This document shows, piece by piece, positions 31,201-43,634 of a stretch of 64,000 nucleotides of DNA. The notes under the pieces were generated by a model that did not search any database, was not told the DNA's origin, and saw nothing but the letters and a program-made list of their open reading frames with translations. Positions within the stretch are counted from its first letter, which is position 1. Each line of letters starts with the position of its first letter. Where the stretch lies: assembly GCA_027563935.2 (NCBI GenBank), contig CM050446.2:110588499-110652498 (forward strand). The letters run 5' to 3'. Source of the stretch: Costus lasius. Lineage: Eukaryota > Streptophyta > Magnoliopsida > Zingiberales > Costaceae. The position numbers and the translations under genes were made by a program.

Positions 31201-31429
31201 TATCATGAGGAATAGTTATTTTATCATGGAGCATCACATACACAATATCATATTGAGGATCTACGCCCCGATGACTAGCATCGACGTACGCATCTCCCAA
31301 ATAATATTATATTGTGATATGATGAGTTTGATCACAATAGGTTGAGTGAGTTGATAGCTTGTATTCAACCGGTTGAAATATATGTTTTAATAAAAATCAT
31401 CTTTGGCTATCAAACATTTGATTTTCTCA

Positions 31430-32560
31430 TGGCCATTGATCTAAATTCACAGATCTGTTTAATCCGGGACTCGGATCGAGAATCCGACACCATATTTGGA
31501 AATATCCGGTTCAATAAATGTCAACCGATTGATCTAAATATGTTCAGATCAATCTCAGCCGTTGATTTAGAGCTTTGGTCAGATTTATCTTGACCGTTCA
31601 TTTAAATTCACTGATCTGCTTTGATTTATGTATCCGATCGAAAATCTGATATCATATTTGCAGAGATCAGGTTCGACTTAGTAGGCATCGACTCCTTGAT
31701 CATATTAAATGTCAATGAATTGGCCTAGATATGTCCAGATTATTGTCAACCATTGATTTAGGTTTAAATATGATTTATCACGATCGTCTATTTAAATTCA
31801 TAGATTTGCTTCAATCCGGATCTTAGATCGAAAATCTAATATTATATTTGAAATCATTGGGTCAAGATAGTAGGAGTCGACACCTTGATCATGTCAAAAG
31901 TCAATAGATTGACCTAGATGTGCTCAGATCAATCTCAGCCATTGATTCAGAGTTTAGTCAGATTCATCTTGATCGTTCATTTAGATTTATCGATTTGCTT
32001 CAATCCAAATCTCGGATCGAGAATCTGAGATCATCTTTGGATAAATCAGGTTTGCTTTAGTAGGGATCGACACCTTGATCATGTTAAAAGTCAACCGATT
32101 GACCAAGATATGCTACAAACATTCTCAGCCGTTCATGTGTTTTATATTCAGATCTGGACCATTGATTTAATCTAAATTTGGACCGTTTGATCGAAGTTTG
32201 ATTTAATTGGATCCGTTCAATTAAATTAGATTGATTTTAACCGTTTGATTAATCTTGAATTAATCTGGTGCGTTCGTTCCGATGCAGATCTGAACCGTCG
32301 GTTTCAAGTGAATGAAGATAGCTGTCGGTTTCAATTTATTGAATCAAATTGATTTGATCCGTTCGATCGAGTTTGAAATGATCTGGAACGTCAGATTTAT
32401 TTTAGATCTTGACTGTTGATTTGAAGAAGATGAATCACAACCGTTGATTTCAATATATTAAACCGGTTAGATTTTGGCCGTTCGATTAAGATTGAAGTGA
32501 TCCGGACAGTTGATTTTGATTCAATCTGGACCGTAGATGTGTTTGAACAGATCTGAACCG
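31430..32560 (-). repeat. CCGTTGAT-rich section with about 190-bp units, copy B
   Basis: Counterpart of 16690-17580 in inverse orientation: three to four long units with aatctcagccgttgatttag and gtagggatcgacaccttgat, then short ccgttgattt motifs. Confidence 0.85.
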
Positions 32561-32892
32561 TTCGTTTCTTTCTTCGTCACCTATGACGGCGGCGAATCTA
32601 TGATTTGGGCGGAAACAGCATATCCGGCGTTTTTCGTTCGATTCCGGCGATCGGATGGCCGGATCCTTTAGGTTGTAGTTTCGCCAGCGTGAGGAGAGCA
32701 TGCAGGCATGATTTTAGCTAGATCCAATGGTCCGATGTGAATATCGTGTGGTAAAACTTCCGGCGGGCGTTGAGAGCATCATCCGTGCAATCTTGGCACG
32801 GTATCGCTGATCAAAGCATAACAACGTGCAATCTTAGCACGATTTTTTTAAAAAATAGACTTACGGCATAAAACGCCAAGCAGGTTTCTTCT

Positions 32893-33500
32893 ATCTTTAA
32901 TTCCTCCATCTTCAATCCCTAGCCACAAGGGCGTCACCGGGTTTAACTTAGAACTTCCTTCATCATCAATTCCTCCATCTTCAATCCTTAGCCACATGGG
33001 CATCACCGGGTTTAACCTAAAGCTTCCTCCATCATCAATTCCTCCATCTTCAATCCCTAGCTACAAAGAGCGTCACCGGGTCTAATCTAAAACTTCCTCC
33101 ATCTTCAAAGCTTCCTCCATCTTCAATAATCCCTAGCTACAAAGAGCGTCACTGGGTCTAATCTAAAACTTCCTCCATCTTCAAAACTTCCTCCGTCTTC
33201 AATAATCCCTAGCTACAAAGAACGTCACCGAGTCTAATCTAAAACTTCCTCCATCTTCAATAATCCCTAGCTACAAAGAGCGTCACTGGGTCTAATCTAA
33301 AACTTCCTTCATCTTCAAAGCTTCCTCCGTCTTCAATAATCCCTAGCTACAAAGAACGACACCGAGTCTAATCTAAAACTTCTTCCATCTTCAAAGCTTC
33401 CTCTATCTTCAATAATCCCTAGCTACAAAAAACTCACCGGGTCTAATCTAAAACTTCCTCCATCTTCAAAGTTTCCTTCATCTTCAATAATCCCTTTTTG
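32893..33500 (-). repeat. Tandem array, about 55-60-bp unit, copy B
   Basis: Units of cctccatcttcaatccctag plus cgtcaccgggtctaatctaa, about ten, with extra cttcctccatcttcaaag inserts. Counterpart of 15752-16178, but with more and longer units. Confidence 0.93.
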
Positions 33501-34452
33501 GAGTTAACCGAGAGCCTCCTCTCTTTTGTTTTTTTTGTTGCCGAATGCCAGGCGCCCTCCTTCTCTTGCTCCCAATGCCTTCGGCTGCCTCGATCTTCTC
33601 CCTTTTCTATATTTTTCTATTGCTTCTTCCCTCACCAAGAGTCCTCCTTTTAATGCCGAGAGCTTCTCCTCTAATTTTTTATGCCTCTTCTTCTCTTGCT
33701 CCCACTGCCTTCGGCTGCCTCGATCTTCTCCCTTTTTTTGTTGCCGAGACTCCCATGTCGCCCCTCTTTTTTTGTTAATTCATCCACCTTTCACTTTATC
33801 TGGCTGCTCCTCTTCTTTGCATGCCTTCGACTCTCCAATTTGCAGCCCCCGCCCTCTCTTTTCTCTTTGTTTGTGTGTTTCTTTTATAACGAATAGGATG
33901 AGGAATATTGACGTGATGCAGCCTTCCTTTCTTTCTCTTAGCCGAATTTTCTCCCTTTTATTTCCTTTAAAAAAAACTTTCCATTTTTTTGTTATACGGT
34001 TGATTTGATTTCTTTCTTGTATGCGCATATGATCAGATTGCCTTCTTGCCCTTTTTATCCGCGTGAGTACAAGAATTTGCTCTCTTTTTGGTCAATTTTG
34101 ATTTTGTCTTCCTTGCTGCTATTTTAATATTTTATTTCTTGCCTAAAGTGCATTCTCTACATTCTCCTTTTTTGTGTGTAGCCAAAATTTTCTCCTTTCT
34201 TTGCTAATTTTCTCGCTAGAATATCTTTATCTTTTTTTTTAATTACTTTGGCTGTCATATACATCTTCCTTTATTGTATTTGCCCATTCTGCTCTTTTCA
34301 AACTTGCAATTCCAGATTTATAGAGGCCGGTTCTCCATATGGTCAAAATCAATTTTGACTATTATTGATTTTTTTTTTGCACGCCTTCAATTCTCTCCGC
34401 AGTCAAAGCCAACTTTAACTTTATTATTAAAAATTTATGGTTCAACATGAAC

Positions 34453-36617
34453 TTTGATGATGAGCATTTTAAGCCTAAGAAGAAGAAGTGAGTATCACTT
34501 TCTCTTATTTCCCCCCACTCTCTCACGACACATGGATTGCATAGAAGATTATACAAATTTTTATGTGGGGAGGGAATGATTCTGATGCTTGTTCCTTCTA
34601 AAGCTCAGTCTTCTAACTATTCATTTTGAATTATATTCTGACTAACTCTGACTTTTGTTATGTCTGTGATACATGACTGTGATATTTTGACTATGTTGTG
34701 ATGATAGCTATGCTCTATTTGACTCTGATTCTATGATGATGATGCTGTGGTGATACTGTGACACTATGATGTGAGCATTACTCTACTGATGACTTCATGA
34801 TGCATGTTGATGATTCTGGGATACGTAGGGAAGTGCTGAAACTCTAATGATATAGATATGCTACTCTGCTAATGATTTGGTAATCTCTGTTGCAATACTT
34901 TTTTTAGGCTGCTATTTATTGCTATGATGTTCTGTTTTGCTACTGATACTCTTTTGTACTGATACTGTGGTGGTTCATGATATTTTTATGATATTTTATT
35001 CATATTGTGATGCTATGTTACTTGACACTTTATGATTTGATTGTCATGCTACTCTTTGTTGTAGTATATTTTTATGTGTGGATGCGACATTTTCTGATGA
35101 CACTTCTATGAATTGGTTTTATAATGCTATTGAGATATTTTATATATTTGTCATGCTATTGTGATATGTTGTTGTGATGATATTTTTTTTGGATATTCTT
35201 GTCTGGATTATGACAGTGTGATTATGTAATGCTTCTATTATTATACATTGAGTCTGATTCAAGTATTTTGCATGATTGATATTGCAATATTTTGACTATC
35301 TTTCTGTGATGAATTGTTGATTCCATGATATACCACAATATCTATGATAATGTTGTGATCCTATGATAGCCATGTGTAAACTTTGAGATTGAATCCATGC
35401 ATGGTAGGAAGTGGTTATGATATGTTGAATGCACCATCCAATTAGAATATATTCTATGATCATATCCATTTGTTCTATGATTCTACAATCTTTTGATTGG
35501 AATGATTGAAAATGTTGATTAGTGGGTTACACATTTCTGTGAATGTTCAAGGATGGCAAGCTGGTAGTTTACATATGATTTCATATTGAGGTACATATTT
35601 ACTTATTCATTCCATGATTCCATGCTACTTGTTGGGAAATGATCATAAGTGTGATCTGTCGAGCATGATATTAAAAAGAAAGAAAGAAAAGAAAACAAAA
35701 AAAAACAAATAAAGACTCCTCTACTTGGCACTGCGAAAAATTAGCAGTGGTACCTAAGACATGAGTTGAAGTCTAATATCATATTCTGTTTTGAAGACTC
35801 CTCTATTTGGCACTGTGAAAAATTGATAGTGGTACCTAAGACATGAGTTGAAGTCTAATGTCACCTTCTATTTTGAAAGCTAGTGTTAATACTTGAATAC
35901 AATGAGAGGTGATCATGCTTGTTCTTCAATAATACATTTGTGTCTGACCCAACAAGTTGATTTTGGATGAATTGGATTTTCATGAGTAGTATGTGTGCTT
36001 AATTGAGTTATTGTATGCCCCTAGCTAAATGCCTTGATTTCTAGAGATTGTGGGATCTATATGCTGAATTTTTTGATCAATATCTCATCATTTGATTTCT
36101 CATATCTGGATTATGGATTTCTTATAGATATTCTCTAACTTGGATGCATGTTTTCAGCTAGTATAACTTCTTTCACACTTGTCATGTGTTTCATCTCAGT
36201 TTATTGCTTGAGGACAAGCACAGATTTAAGTCTGGGAGCATTATAAAAGATTACCATCAGTTTTGGTAGCTTGTCTTGTGAGAGGTGATAAAGTTTATTT
36301 TGCAATAACAAATTTGTGTCTGGCCCCAACATTTGATTTTGGATGAATTGAATTGCTGAATGTAATATGTATGCTAGACTGGATTCTTTGTATGCTCATA
36401 GCTGAATGCATTATCATTTAAAGATTATGAGACCTACTTGATTCAATTGTTGTTAATAGACTCATCATCTGATTTCTCAAATTGGATCATTGTTAGCTCA
36501 TAGAAATATCTGACTTGGTTATATACTTTCAACTTGAATAACTTCTTTTACACATGCTATGTGTTTCATATTATTTTATTGCTTGAGGACAAGCAAAGAT
36601 TTAAGTCTCGGAATGTT
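34453..36617 (+). other. Athila 3' untranslated region and polypurine tract
   Basis: AT-rich, tgatga/gatattttg-rich, no coding. It contains two repeats of gactcctctacttggcactg (from 35717 and 35797). Segment 35870-36245 is duplicated at about 36270-36617, so the hairpin TTGCTTGAGGACAAGCA with agatttaagtct appears twice, the second time directly before the LTR. Confidence 0.7.
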
Positions 36618-37900
36618 TGATGCCTTGCATTTTGGTAGTATTTTCTAATATCATTTTATCTTAAAACAAGGCATATTCTGATGCTTTTATGTAATATTTA
36701 GGCTTATTTACTTGCTTTGTTCGAAATCTTCACTTTTCCTTGTCTTTATGCAATTTCAGGTAAAATCACTCATTTCTAGAGGTTATTTGAAGATTCTAAA
36801 GCCATGGAGTGATTTCTAGTGATGAGACAAAGCTACACAAAAAATTAGGATCAATCAGAGCTTTGTTTGAAAAATACGGCCAGGTGAACCCCACAGGGTT
36901 TACCGGTGCTTTTGCTAATGACCGAAACTCACAGACTGCTTCAAAGCCTGGTGACCCCCCCCCCCCCCCCCGCGTGATTCTTACTGGGCAGCCCGACACT
37001 TGCTCGAATTTTTGGTGATTTTGAGCCCAATTGATGTCCAAATTTGGCAAGTGAGAACTTTTTGGAAAGCTAATTCGAAGGAGAACAAAGGAATATAAAA
37101 ACCCTAATTTTTATTGCCAATTGGGAGGAGAAATCAGCTGTTGAACAGGTTAGGGCGGATGGAACATGCGAACACTCCTTTCTGGGGCGATTTCGAGGGA
37201 TTCGAGCGTTAGATCTTCGCGATTCTTGCGAGTTTTATTCGGTTCATCGTCTCCTCCCCCTCTAAAATCAGCCCTTTGATTTGATCTATTGTATGAACTA
37301 AACTTTCCTGATGTTTTGAGTCTTATTTGAGCATATTTTATTTAGTTGTGCTTATTTCATTGATGAAGTAATGTTGTGCGTTAGCTGACGCGATTCATAC
37401 CGAGAGGAGGATCATGGCAGTGGAACCCCTAGGTAAAACTTGTGAATCTATGACATGAGAGTGCTTGGTTTTCGCTCGAGAGTAATCTAATTTTTCATAG
37501 AACTGATTGGGTTTATCTGGAACGATCCACCACGAGAGTAGGAGACCGTTCCAGATAAGCACCAGGGTATACCACCGAGAGGGGGCATCCTATAACTTAG
37601 GAAAGATTCCTTATGTAAAATGATAAACTCATGCATCAACTAAATTCCAGTTCAGATAGATTAGTTAATGTGGTGAATTCCGTAGCCTTGATATCTCTCA
37701 ATTGGACACCTTTCATGTTTCTATCGTTGCTTTTCCTATTTTATTTATAGTTGAGTTAGTTTACTTTATTCCCAAAAAACACAAAAATTGGATTGCTTAG
37801 CTTCTAAAAATCAGAATAGTTGGTACTTGACCTAGCTCCCTGTGGGATCGACAATCTTTTATATTACTTCGACAACACCGTGCGCTTGCGGTGCGTATCA
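36618..37900 (+). repeat. 3' LTR of the gag-only Athila
   Basis: TGATGCC...GTATCA, matching 25067-27828. It contains a run of C at about 36955-36970 and lacks the solo LTR and about 120 bases present in the 5' LTR. Confidence 0.88.
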
Positions 37901-38298
37901 GCTCGTCTCGCCCGGAGCTTGTCAGGAAGACGAGCTCTCTCGTCGCGTTGGGGCCGGGTCTGGTTCCTCCATCAGACCCGCCTCGACACCCTGTTGGCGG
38001 AGTTGGTTCAGGCGCTTGTCACCTGAGCAGTTGGGGAGGAGGTGGGGGAAAACCTCTGTTTTCCTCATCGTCTTCATCGTCTCCGACTTGTGGAGACGGT
38101 GTCGTTGGCTGAAGGGAGGCATCCGCCTCTGCGAATGCGGAAGGACGGAGCAGCTTCACTTCTTGCTACTCGTTGCCAGGGGATCTCGCCCGTCGAAGTT
38201 GCCGAGGAGGAAGAACCTCCGTCTTCCTCCCTGCTCGCGGCCTCGTTTCATCCCATCCAAGGTCTCCCCATCATTCGCCAGATTTTGTGACAGACGAG

Positions 38299-39757
38299 TG
38301 ATACGTTGCATTTACATCATGCTTTTGCCTATATTTTACATGATATTTTGGGCTTAATTGGATGATTTTATGCAATTTTTAATGTTTTTCCTTCACTTAG
38401 CATAGAATCTTCTCTTTCCTTGGTTTTTATGAAAATATAGGTAAAATGGCACAAAAATAATGGATTTTGCAAGTTCTAAAGCCATAGCATGATTCCCGAG
38501 GAGATTATGAGGTTGCACGTCAAATTTGGAGTCAAAACGATGAAGAACGCAACTTTCACGGCCTTGGCCGTAATTTTTGTGGCCGGCCGTAAATTTGGTA
38601 TTCGAAGGGTGAAAAACGGCTAAGTTAAAAAGTCCACATAAACTTTCACGGGTGAGGCCGTGAATCCTTCATGGTCCGTGAAACTTTCTGTGTACAAGAA
38701 GCCTTATGCACAGAAACATTTACGGCCGCAGCCGTAAACACATTACGGGCCGTGAAAGTTTCCGCCCTTTCGAGTTTTTCACTCGATTCGACTCCAAATC
38801 AAACCGGGTTTGATCCAAACTCTCCAGATTCATTCCTTGAAGAGTTTCGGACCGATTAAAGTATAAAATGTTCAATTTTTGGAGGGTTAAGGAGGACTTT
38901 TTGAACGAACACAAATGGGCGGCGGCTGTTAGGGCAAGAACTGGTTCCAGAGTAGAATTCCGACGAGATTTCATGCAAAAGAGAAGATTGATCACCTCCT
39001 CTTCATCTCCAGATCGAGGGGAAGCTTTCCTAATCATTTTCTTAGTGAAATTCTTATAATTTCATGAAGATTTAATGCTTGTTCATCCAATACATATGCT
39101 GTTAATTAAGAACATGAGCGAGTAATTCTTATTTCGGGATTTAGGGGGATAGCCCGCTGACAATTATGATGTAAAAACTATATTTTTACTCTTTGCTATG
39201 ATTATTATATCATGATTTGATTAGAATTATGTTTAATCCGTAGTTTACTCTGGCCAAGTATATTGTGTCTTAGACGTTGCGAGAAGAATCAGGAGGTGAA
39301 TCGCAATGTCGGAACTATTCTTTTCAAACCTACGATCCAATCACGGGAGTAGATTGGATTCGTTTGAAGGTTTTACAAGGTTTTTCATAAAACTTAATGG
39401 GTCTAAGTACGTTAACTGTCATGAGAGTAGGGAGTTAGCATAGTTAGATACCTGGTTACGCTTCGGGGGGAGGTAATCCGTACCTTAAGAAAAATTCCTT
39501 TCATGATCATAATTTTCTGTTCAAACAGTTATTTTTGTAAAGATTCTTAATTGTCAGTGTGGCAAAGCCCCGACCTTTCAAAACCTGATTTCTTCTGAAC
39601 ACCATTTCCGTTGCTTTTCATACTTAGAGCCCAAAACAATCTACGACTTGATTAGCCTAGATTTAGACGATTCGTATAATCAGTACTTGACTGCCTAATC
39701 CTCGTTAGGAATGATATCTTATTTTATTACTTTGATAAATTCGTACACTTGCGGAGT
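38299..39757 (+). repeat. Athila-type solo LTR
   Basis: Begins TGATACGTTGCATTTAC and is homologous, inverted, to 62752-63796 (shared atattttgggcttaattg, ctaaagcc, ggccaagtatattgtgtctt and tagacgttgcgag). It carries ACGGCC...GGCCGT hairpins at about 38558-38760. No internal region follows; the flanks are the GC-rich interior of the 24235-41121 element. The right border and target duplication are not clear. Confidence 0.65.
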
Positions 39758-40877
39758 GCCGCCTGTGCTTTCCGCTTGACTCGTCTCGTCGATAAGGTTG
39801 GCTGGCGGGAGCTCTCTTTTGTCACCTCCTTCCTCGTCGAACCAGGTCCGCATGATGCCTTCTCACGCGAACCCAACTCCAACCTTCCCTCCTCTTCGTC
39901 TGACCTCGCATTGCCGGGGAAGACGCGCTCGCTTTCGCCGGAAGTGGGGCGCGAGAGCTTCCATTTTTTCATCCACTATGGATGGAGCTTGGAAGTCTCT
40001 CTCGCCTTGGCTGTCATCGGAATGCTCGCCGCGACTGCTGCAGGAGGTCACCGCTTGAGGAAGGGAAGACTGCGGCTCTGCCTCTCATCGCTTCTCGAGC
40101 GAAAGATAGCCTTCTATGCTGTCGTCGCCTGAGAGGAAGGAGGAGCGCGAGACTGACCTCTGTCTCGTCCGCGTTGCTGAGCTCTTGGAGGAGACACACT
40201 TGCCTTAGCTGTAGGGAAGCACCAACCGCTGTTCACGCCTCCAGATCGAAGAAAAAGGCGGGCTCCCTCGCCTTACGCCGCTCGTTGCTCCAATAGACAG
40301 ATGTGGTGCTCTCGCCGCACATCGTCTCCCGCCCACGTTGCCCCTATCTCGTGGAGATAACGCGCCACCTCAGTTCGGGAGCAGGGGAAGCACGCGACCT
40401 CCACCGCGGTCGTCGACAGGGAAAACATGAGCCTTTGCTCGCTTCTCCCGTCCGCTTCGTCGTCGTCCCTGACTCATGGGGAAGACATTCATCCACCTAG
40501 AGCAGCCGCTCTCGTCGCTGCTGCATGGGGAAGGCGGAAGTCTCATCCGCCTACCGTCGGCGTCCAATGCTCGGGAACGTGGGAATTCTCATCTGCCTGC
40601 GTTGTTGCCACTGCTCAGGGAGACGACACCACCGCTGCTAGCTACGCGAGGAAGACGCCTCCGCTTCCTCATCTCTCATCCGCCTCAGCATCTGGTCTGA
40701 TCTCCATCACGGCAACGTCGACTGGTTCTTGTGCCTCTACACGTTCGTCGACTGAAGCGGGCGAATCCGGATCCTCCGTCAGATCTGCCTCCTCACGTCT
40801 AGAAGGAGATGGCACTCGTCGTCATCCTCCTTTATGCCACCGAAATCGCTGGAGCTGCCTCAAAGCTATCTCTGCTA

Positions 40878-40889
40878 GCTTTGATACCA
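40878..40889 (-). promoter_or_regulatory. tRNA-Met-type primer-binding site
   Basis: TGGTATCAAAGC on the minus strand, one base from TGGTATCAGAGC, directly inside the LTR that starts at 40891. It sets the minus-strand orientation of the non-autonomous element. Confidence 0.75.
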
Positions 40890-40890
40890 C

Positions 40891-41121
40891 TGTCAGGCCC
40901 TTAATTAGCTTAAGCGCGTTTTACCAACTTAAGTGCACCACGTCAGCAATTCAGCCCATCCACCGAATTTGATTTTTTCTCTTCGGAGCGTGCATTGACT
41001 TAACCGCAACCTCGTTTTGAACACCGCGTGCGTTCAAATGAGTCATCAGGCTCGCGTGTGTCGGATGCGTGACGCCACCGGAAGAGAACGCCGCACCTGC
41101 TGACCGGAGCAAGGGGAAGGG
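40891..41121 (-). repeat. 5' LTR (truncated) of the non-autonomous element
   Basis: Aligns with 24235 to about 24456. It stops at aaggg (41117-41121), where a chromovirus LTR begins TGATGCAATGG. Confidence 0.7.
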
Positions 41122-42200
41122 TGATGCAATGGAACTTATGGGAGGGATGGTCCTTATTTCAGTACTCTGAAGAGATGGAGACGATGATGCTGAAACTGTG
41201 AGAGAGTCTTGAGACAAGGGAAACGAAAGCGCGTCAGAGGGAAACCTGGGAAAACTGATGAAAACGATGCCGCGAAGATGCGACTTGAACAATACCAGTG
41301 AGCCGAAAATGCCAAGAACACGATGCTAAACTCTCAAACTACTAACTTTATTTGTAGAGCCAATTTTTCATAGCATGCGCGCGCAACTGGGATTCCTTTA
41401 CAATGCAGTGAAGAGAGGAGCGTCCGCCCACCTTAGACACAACAGGTGGAGAGGAGAAGCAAGTTGATTAAGGGTAAAAATGCACACTTCTCATAGCGCA
41501 AGGGATAAAATAAAGAGGAGCCCATGTGAGTTGGTGTCGCATGGCACGTTTGATTGAAATGCAAAGGAGTACAGGGCGAGAGGCGTTCACAGGCGAGGCT
41601 CTCGGAGCTAATGCTAGACCTAGGCTTCTCAAGAAGGAAGCTGCTACTACAACATGAACTGCTAAGGAACTAGCCCTCAGCCCTCTTTTATAGATCAAGA
41701 GGGAGGGGGTGGCACATGAAAATCACATGAGGGTTGTTGGAGAAGCCAACAACCCCTAACTTCCTAAAAGAGGGTCAAGATGCCCTCCAACAAACTAAAA
41801 ACAATACTAACAACTTCTACAGGGAATCTTCAGGATGGCTGGCGCATGGATCAAACTTCGTGGGCCGTTGTCCAGGCTAGATGGTGCGCTAAACCATTTC
41901 CGAGCAGGCCTCCACGAAGCAGCAGAATTTGCTGATCATGGGTTGATTCTAAATATTGTTGGCCGTCTCCTAGGCCGAGTTGAGGACTCGGTTATGGTAC
42001 TAGTCCATTGGTGGCTCTTGAGGTGGTCCTCAGGGAAGGGTCGCCATGGGGGCCGGTTGAATGGATTCCGTTGAGGCTGAAGAGGGGCCCACAATACCCA
42101 CATAACAATCTGGGGGTTGCGAGGATCGTTGCAAATGTCGAACCTCATGTAGAACAGGACCCATCTTCACTTTCGAGGCGTTCACGGCCTCGCTGAGCTT
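41122..42200 (-). repeat. Chromovirus LTR (left copy) with adjoining 3' region
   Basis: Starts TGATGCAATGGAACTTATGG and is homologous to the segment starting 43635. It carries a minus-strand TATAAAAGAGGGCTG box (about 41678-41692). Nearby is a GGGTTGTTGG/CCAACAACCC hairpin at 41733-41757. The right LTR border cannot be fixed, because both copies stay similar into the coding region. Confidence 0.6.
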
Positions 42201-43634
42201 GTGTTCACAGGCGTGAATGGGGTATGGGAAATTCGTCGATGCTATCACGGCCTGGCCGTGCTTCTTGTCACGGGCGTGATGGGGTGGGTAGTTTTACGTC
42301 GAGATCGTCACAGCAGGGGTCATGGGTGTGCGAGGGACGGTGATGGGTGGTGAGCTGATCATGGCCTGGCCATGCTTCTTGACACTGGTGTGACAGGGTG
42401 GATAGTTTTGCGCTGAGCCCGTCACGGCAGGGGGCACGGCCGTGCCTGGGGCTGTGCTTTGGTTCGCGTTCGGGGGTGACCATGTCACGACCGTGATGGG
42501 ATGCTAAACTCGTCACACCTGTGCCTGAAGCCGTGCTGGGTTGCGCCGAGGGGATCACAGCCATGATCTCCTTCACGGCTTGGCCATGCTGGGTGGTGCA
42601 GACGTCCGTTTGAGCTAAAATTTTTGGTGTTGCCTCCTCGAACTCTAGGGAGTCTTCCCAGGTGTCTTCCAAGGGTGTTAGGTCACACCCATATGCTTCT
42701 ATGACTCCGTCAATTCCCCCGAGGTGGGGAGAGTTCTCCTCTGGAGAACAAGGCGCTGTCATGTCGTCGGAAGGGCATTGGTGGGCAGGGGTGCATGGAA
42801 TGGAATGAGGTTGGAGACGTTGAAGACTGAGCTGATGAGGGAGTCCTCCGGCAAGTTGAGGATGTAGGCGTTGGCACCGACCCTTCGCAGAACCGTGTAG
42901 GGCCCATCACAATGTGCATGCAACTTCCAATTGGCTCTAGACCTCAGGCGCTCAGGGTGGATACACACCATCACACGCTCACCCACCTCAAAATGGTATG
43001 GCCTATGATGTTCGTTGGCCTCAGCTGCATACCGGGTATTACTCAAGTAGATCCGGCGGCGAATCTCATCGTGTAAACCCGTGATATGAGATGCAAATGC
43101 ATGAGCAGACTCATGGATAGAAGGGGGAGTAGGGACGTTATGCATATCAATAGGTTTTCTAGGTTGATGCCCGAGGAGAACTTAGAAAGGAGTCAATCCG
43201 GTAGACCGGTTGAAGGCGCTATTGTACGCAAATTCTGTGATGGGGTGATGATCTGCCCAATGCCGTAGAAAATCACAGGCTAAGCAACGCAAAAGGTTGC
43301 CCAAGCTACAGTTCACTACCTCTGTTTGCCCATCTGTCTGCGGGTGGTATGCAAACGAGTGCTTGAGCATGGTGCCAAGTAGGGCCCAAAGAGACTTCCA
43401 GAAATGACCGATGAACTGGGTGTCACGGTCAGACACAATAGTGATGGGAAGCCCATGGAGGCAGACGATCTCGTTGACAAAGAGATGGGCAATGTGGGAA
43501 ACATCGGCCGTCTTAGAACACGGCACAAAGTGTGCCATCTTGGAGAAGGGACCCACGACAACAAAGATGGAATCATGGCGTGAGGCCGTGCGGTGTAAAC
43601 CAAGGACGAAATCCATGCTGATCTCAAGCCACGA
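42200..43634 (-). pseudogene. Chromovirus integrase fragment (left copy)
   Basis: The minus strand shows the integrase core and C-terminus: SMDFVLGL, PFSKMAHFVPCSKTADVSHI, TIVSDRDTQFIGHFWKSL, AYHPQTDGQTEVVN, then after a stop (43182) GHQPRKPIDMHN and the GPYTVLRRVG block. The DDE aspartates and glutamate are visible. It begins abruptly inside integrase at about 43634, where the LTR of the right-hand copy abuts. RT and gag of this copy are not in the window. A repetitive 3' tail follows (acggcctggccgtg motifs, 42235-42600). Confidence 0.85.

Larger units (their letters stand above)
30168..34447 (-). mobile_element. Giant non-coding LTR-like element, copy B, 4280 bp (probable solo LTR)
   Basis: Starts TGTGGGGTCATTTTTGG and ends TTTATGGTTCAACA, i.e. 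TG...CA. TGAAC flanks both sides (30163-30167 and 34448-34452), a perfect 5-bp duplication as made by retroviral-type integrases. It is the reverse complement of copy A in layout: three tandem arrays and the same short AATGAGCGCAAGCGCTCATT palindrome at 30263-30282. No coding, PBS or direct terminal repeats. It is nested in the 3' region of the gag-only Athila. Confidence 0.8.
25067..37900 (+). mobile_element. Athila-type Ty3/gypsy derivative, gag-only, non-autonomous
   Basis: 5' LTR 25067-27828 (about 1380 bp of its own sequence plus a 1375-bp solo LTR). 3' LTR 36618-37900 starts TGATGCCTTGCATTTTGG and ends GCGTATCA. PBS at 27835-27852. Gag-like frames run 28060-29694. After them the sequence jumps to the tail motif gcgcttcttgggaggcaacc (29851-29870), which in complete Athila elements follows integrase, so protease, RT, RNase H and integrase are absent. 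The flanks are ACTCA (25062-25066) and GCTCG (37901-37905). The two differences are both CpG to CpA, so they are compatible with one decayed 5-bp duplication. Confidence 0.8.
24235..41121 (-). mobile_element. Non-autonomous LTR element (LARD/TRIM type), outer unit of a nest
   Basis: Related LTR ends lie at 24235-24675 and 40891-41121 (both begin TGTCAG then ccttaattagcttaag). A primer-binding site on the minus strand lies at 40878-40889 (TGGTATCAAAGC, tRNA-Met type) and a minus-strand polypurine tract at 24676-24690. The element's own interior is the GC-rich DNA at 24676-25061, 37906-38298 and about 39758-40877. That DNA has many open frames in several registers but no recognisable protein. 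The rest is an inserted Athila derivative and a solo LTR. Its right LTR is cut at 41121 by a chromovirus LTR. Confidence 0.65.

Noticed and set aside
33526..34008. 160-codon hydrophobic open frame
   Set aside because: CT-rich region of giant element copy B, matching the purine-rich section of copy A; no conserved protein.
40427..40972. 181-codon open frame, Ser/Ala-rich
   Set aside because: It lies on the strand opposite to the element PBS in GC-rich non-coding DNA, with open frames in several registers and no domain.
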